Shown: piece after piece, positions 1 to 5,160 of the stretch
Layout of the letters: every line of letters begins with the position of its first letter
Position numbering within the stretch: position 1 is the first letter of the stretch
DNA from: Candidatus Methanophagales archaeon
GTDB taxonomy: Archaea > Halobacteriota > Syntropharchaeia > Alkanophagales > Methanospirareceae
Direction: 5' to 3'
DNA length: 5,160 nucleotides
Assembly: GCA_003601795.1 (NCBI GenBank)
Contig: PIXU01000058.1
Span: 1-5,160 of the forward strand
Position numbers and translations under genes: made by a program
The notes under the pieces: model-generated
Database searches by the model: none
What the model was told of the DNA's origin: nothing
What the model saw: only the letters and a program-made list of their open reading frames with translations

Positions 1-78
1 AACGGAGATGGCGACGATAACATTGGCGTTTACCGACCTGGCACGCAAAAATTTTTCTTCGCTTATAATATCCCGCCA
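1..78 (+). other. Truncated FG-GAP-like calcium-loop repeat (residues 1-26)
   Basis: The window opens inside an Asp/Gly-rich loop, NGDGDDNIGVYRPGTQKFFF. This matches the 'D-x-N-G-D-G-x-D-D-I-G-V-x-R-P' style of repeat found in tandem in secreted bacterial and archaeal proteins, which belongs to the wider FG-GAP/integrin-propeller repeat group. Only the second half of one repeat is visible, so more copies probably lie upstream. The module differs in style from the five propeller loops near the end of the window, because it has the 'IGVYRP' continuation. Inferred role: a calcium-bound structural blade ahead of the carbohydrate-related domain. Confidence 0.6.
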
Positions 79-3000
79 ACTCTGAAATATTTAGATAACG
101 GCATAATCAGAGTTGGCGTCAATCTGGATTGGGGCGGTGCAATAAGTGAAATCAGCCATCAGGGGTTCAATCTGATAGATGACCACGATGCAGGCAGGCT
201 TGCTCAGGTTGCGTTCTATGACAATAGCAGTGCGTGGAATCCGGTTCAGGGTGGAGATAAATACGATAAAGGTAGTTCTGTTTTGGATTATACGGTTCAG
301 CCGAATCTGATTTATACGAAAGCGCAGCCACGCGATTGGAATACCGGTGAGCTTGCAGACGGGTATGTGGAGCAATGGGTCTCGCTTGAAGGCGAAGCTG
401 TAAAAGTGAATTATAAGATGACTCATTGGGGAACTGAGGTTCATACGTTCTACGACCAAGAGTTTCCTTGCGCATACGTTAATAAGAGTTTGTACAGGTG
501 CATTACGTATAATGGCAGCAAGCCGTGGACGACCGATACCGTTGTTGAACTCAGCATACCCCAACAGTCGCCGGGGTCGGCGAATACGTATTTTTATCCC
601 ACGGAATACTGGGCTTCGTTTGTGAATGACCAGAATTTTGGACTGACGCTTTATAGCAAAGACCATACCACGAAATGGGCGGCTAATCGGTTCGATATTA
701 ATACGCAGCCGGGTTATTTGGCAACTGTGGATGAGTTCGCACTCAAGCCGGGAACGGTTGCAGAGGTGACGGAGTATTATATCGTAGCGAATTATCCTGA
801 TGCGAGGAGTAAGGTTTATTCGTTGGAACAGAAACCAGCAGCAACAGATGTTAATATTCAAGGTTCTACATGGCTTTGGGTCCCTGAGAAAATAGTACCG
901 GCAGGTGGAGCAGGATATTATGATTACTATCCTGTATACAGCGTGAATGCCGATACTGGTACATTTATGATGGATACGCCTTTTAATAGTATATCTTATA
1001 TCGAAAAGTATTTTGACTTGCCATCAAATAGCTCTTCTTTATCTTTAACTGTTTGGGGGGCTCGTAACATTAATGGTTGGTGCGGCGATCCTGTCACCGT
1101 GACTGTATCTTTAATTGATTCTAATAATATCACACATCAACTTGGGTGTTTCGTTCCTGTTCAACTTGATGGAGGTGTTGGTCAAGGGGAAACAAAAAAG
1201 TTTAATATAAGCGATTTTGCAGGTCAGAACGTAAAAATTAGAATAAAACAGACTTCCAGTGGTGAACATTGTACTTACGGATATTATAGGGATATTAATA
1301 CCCAAACCACACCAGTCATTCCAACAGCAACTGATGTCAACATTCAAGGCTCCATATGGCGTTGGGTCCCTGAGAAAATAGTACCGGCAGGTGGACCAGG
1401 ATATTGTGATTACTATCCTGTATACAGCGTGAATGCAGATACTGGTACATTTATAATGGATACGCCTTTTAATAGTATATCTTATATCGAAAAGTATTTT
1501 GACTTGCCATCAGATGGCTCTTCCTTATCTTTAACTTTAACTGTTTGGGGAGCTCGTAACATTAATGGTTGGTGCGGCGATCCTGTCACCGTGACTGTAT
1601 CTTTAATTGATTCCAGTAATAATACCCATCAACTTGGGAGTTTCATTCCGGTCCAACTTGATGGAGGTGTTGGTCAGGGGGAGACAAAAAAGTTTAATCT
1701 AAGCAATTTTGCAGGTCAGAACGTAAAAATTAGAATAAAACAGACTTCCAGTGGTGAACATTGTACTTACGGATATTATAGGGATATTAATATCCAAACC
1801 CTTATTGCTCTCGGAAAACCTGTCACAGTTACTACTAATGGAGCAGATGAACCCCATGACCATGTTGGAGAACGGCCTTCAGATATAACAGACGGTAGTT
1901 TGGACTATCAACCTGTCTCGTCAGGTATTGAAGATGGTTGTGTTGCATGGGTAAACGATGATTATAATGAGTTGATGGTTGTAACTGTCACAATTGATTT
2001 ACAAGGAACTTACAATATCAACAAAATTAGATACAACATGGGCAATTGCCAAAGGGCAGAGACATGGAACGCTGATATAATGGAATCGCCCTTTGGAAGA
2101 ACACCAACTAACCCAGGAACGCCTTATTCAGGTGCATGGACAGAACAAACAGGGGATATAACTGCATCGAATGTTACTATCAAATTTGAAAAGACAAGGA
2201 CTGCATGGGAAAGAGATTGGCTGTTCATTGGAGAAATAGAGGTCTGGGGGACACCTGTTGAAACATCAGAATTCGAGTTTATTCATCTAACTGATGTTCA
2301 CATTGGAAAACCAAATATGGTAGAGATATTTTCCAGAACTATCAATGAAATAAATATTCTGAAAGACAATCCAAACACCAAACTAAGGTTTATTTTGCTT
2401 ACAGGAGATTTTGTAGAAAACAATAGCAATAGCAGACGTGAGGTCGAAGCAGAAACATACTACAAAGAGTTTGACGACCTTTTGAAATCGTTAGATCCAT
2501 CAATACCTGTTTATATTGTACCTGGAAATCATGAGAGATATACTCATAAATGGTTTGGGGATGATAATCTGGAGAGCTATCATAAATATATAAAATATCC
2601 CCCTGATGCTTCGATTTTAATAGAAAAGGATAATTATACCTTTAATTATGGTGGGTATCTGCTCATCGGTTTGGATTCAGGAACTGTGACAGATGAAAGT
2701 GGTATAAGTAGCGGTTTGACAGACGACCAGTTAAATGAACTGGAAAACCTGAATAAAGACTTACCAAAGATTATTTTTATGCATGTTCCAGCAATTAATA
2801 TCCCATCGGAAAAAGGTGTTATTGGAAATAATAGAGAGCGATTCATTAATTATTGTAAATTAAATAATGCTCAAATAGTGCTCACAGGACACACCCATAG
2901 GGACATGGTTCTCACTCCAGATGGTTATCAAGTGGATGTTCATAGCAGTATCAGACCTTTGTTCATACAAACAAGGAGTGTGGATTGCACAAATAGAAAT

Positions 3001-5160
3001 ATTCCCGGTTTCAGGCAGATTAAAGCTAACAATACCGGTGTTTTCCCTTATTGGTCGAATGTATTATACACTTCTCCACCTACAATAAAGGCTTTTGTTG
3101 AGTCTCCAGTAGATTTGCATGCATATGATTCTCAAGGCAGGCATACGGGTGTAAATTATACAAATACAGAACGAAATATTCCACAATCCTTCTATATCCG
3201 ATACAGTGGTGATACACCACAGACGATAATATTATACAACACGAGCGATAATTACAGTTTTGAAATAGTTTCAAACTTTACAACACAGCAGCAAATGAAG
3301 TCTTTGGAAGTAGAGTCCTTTAATTTTACAGTTGAACAGCGAACTACTGATTACCTCACAACAATACATTACTACAATGTCTCAATCACACAGAATACAA
3401 CTGCGATCCTGCCTATTAATCTGACTACAACGAATTACACAATGCTTGTGGATACAGATGGTGATGGTGAAACTGATGAAACTAAAGACCTGGATTCAAT
3501 CGAAATAAACTATGCACCGACTGCAACGATTGTCTCTCCAGAAAATGGCTCAATATACAACGAAAGCGAAACGATAGAATTTAATGGAACCGGAACAGAC
3601 CCCGAAGATGGTGTTTTAGCCAATTCCTCACTGCTCTGGACATCAGATATTGACGGAGTAATTGGCGTTGGGAATAGATTCAGCACTACGAACTTATCAG
3701 TAGGAACGCATACGGTCACGCTCATGGTTAATGATAGTGGTGGATTAACAGATATTCAAAGCATAACGCTAACAGTAAATGAGATAGCTAGCCCGAAGAC
3801 GATTTATGTGGATTTCTTTGTTACTGGAGACTCAAGTGGTAATGTTTACGTTTTTCCAAGCTATGGTAATGGAAGTTTTGCCGACAAAGAGCTTATTGGG
3901 AATATTGAAAGTGGATGTTTAGGCTCAGCAATTGCAGATTTTGATAATGACGGGGATTTGGATTTAACAATACAGAGTAAATGGGGAGATTCCTATCTTT
4001 TCATAAACGATGGTACCGGAGGATTTGCACAAACAAAAGTTGCTGAAGGGTTAGCCCTGAGTGAATATAGTGGCGAGTCTACAACAGCAGATTTCAACAA
4101 TGACGGATATTATGACTATGTTGTATCAAGTTCCGGGGCTTATATCTATCTATTTACATATAATAAAAACAACACATTTTCAAAATCTACGATCAATGCA
4201 GAATGGCTTGTTACCGGAAGTGGACTAAATTTTCTTTCAGGCATAGACACTGGCGATTTTAATGAAGATGGAAACATGGACTTCTTAATAGCCGAGTATA
4301 GAGAATATGGAACTGACCTTGTTTACTTATATATCGGAAATGGAGATGGAACGTTTACATATAAGTTTGCATTTGATAATATAGATTATAAAGGAGGCGA
4401 CACACGAGCAGTGGTAGCAGGCGATTTTGATAATGATGGACATTGTGATGCCATTGTTGGGCAAGATGATGACGGAGAGCCGGGACAAACTTGGCTGTAT
4501 AAAGGAGATGGCACAGGGAATTTCACATATTTTGGAGAAGCATATGATACAAATCCAAGTATTGAATCAGGAGGCGAATATTCCGGTGCTGGTTATGCCG
4601 ATGCCTATGATTTCGATGGAGACGGTAATTTGGATGTTGTTGCAAATGCGAAGCCTTATGGAGGAGGAGGTGATTCAGGTACATTTTTCTTCAGAGGAAA
4701 TGGAAATGGGACTTTCCGGGCTCCAATCAAAGTGGATGAGTTTATAGGAAGGGGGATATCAGCGCCACCATTAGAAGTTAAACCTGAAATATTGGTATTT
4801 GATACTGGAGAGGGAACATACCCAAGCATCATGGGAAACCATACAGGCATAATCATACCAAATCAAACGATTAATGTGTCCAAACTTTACACCTATCCCT
4901 GCTCAGGCACAGGAGGTCATGCCGAATACGCAAGGATTTATAACGATTCATGGGGTATCGAGACTTTACCATGGGAAGGCTATGGAGGAGATTGGTATAA
5001 TCTTTCTTTCACTGAACCTTTTAAGTTGTACGTAGATGAGGAGTATAAATTCACAATAATAACGGGCTCTTATCCACAGATTCATCATAATACATCCTTA
5101 CTCACACCAAATGGCAGGATAAACTGCACTAAATTTACAGATGCGAATGGGAGGGTTTAT
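1..5160 (+). CDS. Giant multidomain surface protein with embedded calcineurin-like phosphoesterase, partial at both ends
   Basis: Reading from base 1 gives 1,720 sense codons with no stop; both the N-terminus (with any signal peptide) and the C-terminus lie outside the window. Domains in order are an FG-GAP-like remnant, a mutarotase-like sandwich, two near-identical unknown domains, an F5/8C-like domain, a metallophosphoesterase, an SPVDLH-type domain, a PKD/Ig-like domain, an FG-GAP/VCBS propeller and a YPSIMG/GSYPQIHH-type domain. There is no transmembrane segment or cytoplasmic-type domain. Abundant NxS/T sequons and Asp-rich DxDxDG loops point to a calcium-stabilised, glycosylated extracellular protein. 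Inferred role: cell-surface or secreted binding protein with a phosphoesterase activity, probably archaeal. The substrate, anchoring mode and operon context cannot be seen. The reading frame is certain, the surface location likely and the biological role unknown. Confidence 0.96.
79..834 (+). other. Mutarotase-like beta-sandwich domain of unknown function (residues 27-278)
   Basis: About 250 residues begin with a 'DNGIIRVGVNLDWGGAISEIS' pattern, followed by 'NLIDDHDAGR' (57-66), 'WNPVQGGD' (about 80-87), 'VEQWVSLEG' and 'YPTEYWASFVNDQNFGLTLYS' (about 199-219). It ends with 'TEYYIVANYPDARSKVY'. From memory, this succession (NLI-N/D-x-x-D-x-GR, WNP-x-Q-GD, then a W-A-x-x-x-x-x-x-FGL element) marks a family of uncharacterised secreted proteins with a galactose-mutarotase / carbohydrate-handling supersandwich fold. 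No catalytic assignment is possible; binding or processing of a polysaccharide is inference. Codon use here is distinctly GC-richer than in the rest of the gene: ACG is the main Thr codon and ACA is absent. It carries only three NxS/T sequons, fewer than the later domains. Confidence 0.6.
841..1308 (+). repeat. Tandem in-frame domain duplication, copy 1 (residues 281-436)
   Basis: This is the first of two near-identical 156-158-residue units, running from ATDVNIQG to RDINTQT. I do not recognise the family. Alternating hydrophobic and polar stretches, the VTVTVSLID and VKIRIKQT strands and the absence of predicted helices suggest a beta-sandwich or jelly-roll binding module. Conserved in both copies are the WVPEKIVPAGG segment, YFDLPS, ARNINGWCGDP and GEHCTYGYY. 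Cysteines in this copy are at residues 361, 383 and 424. Aligned by eye to copy 2, it differs at 29 of 468 bases plus one 6-base insertion in copy 2, which is about 94% DNA identity, and at 14 of 156 residues. Synonymous and replacement changes are about equal in number (14 and 14 codons). The copy is followed by a six-residue TPVIPT linker. Confidence 0.93.
1327..1800 (+). repeat. Tandem in-frame domain duplication, copy 2 (residues 443-600)
   Basis: This is the second copy of the unit, starting 486 bases after the first. It is 6 bases longer because 'ttaact' (Leu-Thr) is repeated at about 1531-1542, a small slippage-type insertion inside the LSLTLTVW strand. Replacement differences from copy 1 include L to R, A to P and Y to C near the start and C to S in the LGxF segment. 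Its cysteines lie at 469, 525 and 588, so one of the three has moved. The junction to the next module is immediate (NIQTLIALGKP). High identity implies either recent duplication or ongoing homogenisation by recombination between copies. Function is unknown; position beside an F5/8C-like domain suggests a ligand-binding role (inference). Confidence 0.93.
1801..2256 (+). other. F5/8 type C (discoidin)-like carbohydrate-binding domain (residues 601-752)
   Basis: The module has the usual order of a galactose-binding-like sandwich. It opens with 'LGKPVTVTTNGA', then has a 'DITDGSLDY' segment equivalent to the 'A-x-D-G-x' turn, a central 'VTVTIDLQGTYNINKIRYNM' strand pair (the family's V-x-x-DLG-x-x-x-x-I-x-x-I), and a closing 'VTIKFEKTR ... 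WLFIGEIEVWGTP', which corresponds to the 'I-x-EIEVWG' end of many CBM32/F5-8C domains. About 150 residues is the normal length. Family members commonly bind galactose-type sugars or other surface ligands, often beside catalytic domains in secreted enzymes. It directly precedes the phosphoesterase here, so it may target that domain to a glycan. Ligand specificity cannot be read from the sequence. Confidence 0.75.
2272..3060 (+). other. Calcineurin-like metallophosphoesterase domain (residues 758-1020)
   Basis: All signature motifs of the Metallophos superfamily are present in order: D765-V-H767 (DxH), G802-D803 followed by VEN807 (GDxxxN variant), G842-N843-H844-E845 (GNHE), H928 in IIFMHVP, and G963-H964-T965-H966 (GHTH). 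A loop with 'SGLTDDQLNELENL' (about 906-919) matches the helix that usually precedes the third-histidine strand. These residues would hold a dinuclear metal centre, so the domain is expected to be an active hydrolase of phosphomonoesters or phosphodiesters. The motif spacing resembles secreted and CpdA-like phosphodiesterases (inference). The domain lies outside the cell if the whole protein is exported, with phosphorylated polysaccharide, lipid, nucleotide or teichoic-like material as possible substrates. Nothing in the sequence decides between these. Confidence 0.9.
3073..3510 (+). other. Archaeal surface 'SPVDLH' beta-domain with terminal calcium loop (residues 1025-1170)
   Basis: The domain opens with 'KAFVESPVDLHAYDSQGRHTG' (1030-1050), continues with 'IPQSFYIRYSGDTPQTIILYN' and strands 'FEIVSNFT' and 'YYNVSITQNTTAILPINLT', and ends in the calcium-type loop D1151-T-D1153-G-D1155-G-E-T-D1159. 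From memory, the sequence 'SPV-D-L-H-x-Y-D-x-x-G-x-H-x-G ... D-x-D-G-D-G-x-x-D-E-T' is common in large surface proteins of Methanosarcinales and related archaea, frequently after an enzymatic or adhesive module. It holds nine NxS/T sequons in about 146 residues (N1052, 1080, 1084, 1092, 1108, 1126, 1132, 1140, 1145), suggesting a heavily glycosylated stalk or spacer. No enzymatic residues are evident. Confidence 0.65.
3514..3780 (+). other. PKD / Ig-like domain (residues 1172-1260)
   Basis: The segment starts with 'APTATIVSPENGSIYNESETIEF', a typical PKD or bacterial Ig-like entry in which the strand 'I-x-x-P-x-x-G' leads to 'G-x-x-I-x-F-x-G'. It continues with 'GTGTDPEDGVL' (the common 'G-x-x-x-D-P-E-D-G' turn), 'LLWTSDIDGVIGVG', 'LSVGTHTVTLMVNDSGGLTD' (the 'G-x-H-x-V-T-L-x-V-x-D-x-x-G' signature) and the closing strand 'ITLTVNE'. 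At about 89 residues it is one complete domain. Such domains act as rigid spacers or adhesion units in extracellular proteins; here it separates the SPVDLH domain from the propeller. Confidence 0.85.
3793..4740 (+). other. FG-GAP/VCBS beta-propeller with five calcium loops (residues 1265-1580)
   Basis: Five repeats carry a DxDxDGxxD-type loop: D1313-FDNDGDLD, D1364-FNNDGYYD, D1419-FNEDGNMD, D1475-FDNDGHCD and D1537-FDGDGNLD, spaced 51, 55, 56 and 62 residues apart. Each is followed by an aromatic strand and a 'G-x-G-T-F'-like turn (NDGTGGF, NKNNTF, NGDGTF, GDGTGNF, GNGNGTF). An extra turn, YGNGSF at about 1289-1294, lies before the first loop, so six blade-type outer strands are visible with five loops. 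The arrangement matches FG-GAP/VCBS repeats forming an integrin-alpha-like propeller that coordinates calcium. These modules usually mediate surface binding rather than catalysis. The last loop is separated from its turn by a Gly-rich insert (about 1554-1561). Confidence 0.85.
4771..5160 (+). other. Archaeal C-terminal-type beta-domain 'YPSIMG...GTGGH...GSYPQIHH', cut by window end (residues 1591-1720)
   Basis: Conserved landmarks in order are 'VFDTGEGTYPSIMGNHTG' (1599-1616), 'KLYTYPCSGTGGHAEYARIYND' (1628-1649), 'GYGGDWYNLSF' (1660-1670), 'YKFTIITGSYPQIHH' (1682-1696) and 'GRINCTKFTDANGRVY' (1705-1720). From memory, a domain with this succession recurs in large Methanosarcinales, anaerobic-methanotroph and related archaeal surface proteins, usually followed by a W-I-P-A-I-R-L-type end that would fall just past this window. 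Its function is not known to me. There are two Cys (1634, 1709) and seven NxS/T sequons within 130 residues. The domain often sits near the C-terminus, so the gene may end soon after the window, but this cannot be seen. Confidence 0.65.

Noticed and set aside
91..861. 256-codon open frame on the minus strand
   Set aside because: It lies antisense to the continuous plus-strand frame, and its Arg/Ile-rich translation shows no domain. It is explained by the GC-rich codon choice (few TTA, CTA and TCA codons) in that part of the real gene.
1111..1347. Short minus-strand open frames at 167-475, 1111-1347, 2646-2846, 3080-3274, 3510-3725 and 4656-4856
   Set aside because: All lie antisense to well-supported domains of the large gene, have no recognisable product, and no ribosome-binding or promoter context was seen.
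1531..1542. 'ttaactttaact' as a programmed slippage or frameshift site
   Set aside because: It is a clean 6-base in-frame addition of Leu-Thr; the frame stays open on both sides without any shift.
841..1800. Insertion sequence or CRISPR-type repeat
   Set aside because: The two repeated units are coding, in frame and 162 codons apart, with no inverted ends, transposase or short spacer pattern; they are a protein-domain duplication.
3451..3480. DTDGDGETDET as a dockerin module
   Set aside because: Only one DxDxDG loop is present and no second paired loop follows at the usual dockerin spacing; it is better read as the end loop of the SPVDLH domain.
4427..4747. 106-codon plus-strand open frame in another phase
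   Set aside because: Its Met-rich, low-complexity translation arises from the repeated Asp/Gly/Asn calcium-loop codons of the propeller read in a shifted phase; the in-phase frame encodes recognisable FG-GAP repeats.

Overview
The whole window is one uninterrupted plus-strand reading frame of 1,720 codons, in frame with base 1. It has neither a start nor a stop codon, so the window is an internal slice of a very large gene. I found no intergenic space, RNA gene, promoter, terminator, mobile element or second credible gene on either strand. The protein is a multidomain, extracellular, surface-type protein. It is rich in Asn, Thr, Tyr, Gly and Asp, has many N-glycosylation sequons, and contains several calcium-loop and beta-sandwich modules.

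The module order, in window residue numbers, is as follows. 1-26 is the tail of an FG-GAP-like repeat cut by the window start. 27-278 is a mutarotase-like beta-sandwich. 281-436 and 443-600 are two near-identical copies of an unrecognised, Cys-containing domain. 601-752 is an F5/8 type C (discoidin)-like carbohydrate-binding domain. 758-1020 is a calcineurin-like metallophosphoesterase with all its metal-binding motifs intact. 1025-1170 is an archaeal 'SPVDLH' beta-domain ending in a DxDxDG calcium loop. 1172-1260 is a PKD/Ig-like domain. 1265-1580 is an FG-GAP/VCBS beta-propeller with five calcium loops. 1591-1720 is a conserved archaeal C-terminal-type domain (YPSIMG ... GTGGH ... GSYPQIHH), cut by the window end.

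The organism is most likely an archaeon of the Methanosarcinia / anaerobic-methanotroph / Methanophagales kind. From memory, the SPVDLH and YPSIMG/GSYPQIHH domains are common in large surface proteins of those lineages, and the dense NxS/T sequons suit a glycosylated archaeal cell-surface protein. This is an inference from domain style, because the window holds no taxonomic marker.

The modules suggest a secreted or envelope-attached protein that binds carbohydrate or other surface ligands through its beta-sandwiches and propeller, and that carries one probable hydrolase, the phosphoesterase, in its middle. The most notable points are the enzyme embedded among adhesive modules, the recent in-frame duplication of about 160 codons, and an abrupt codon-usage change at the junction before that duplication (codon 280/281). 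The last of these suggests the gene was assembled from parts of different origin.
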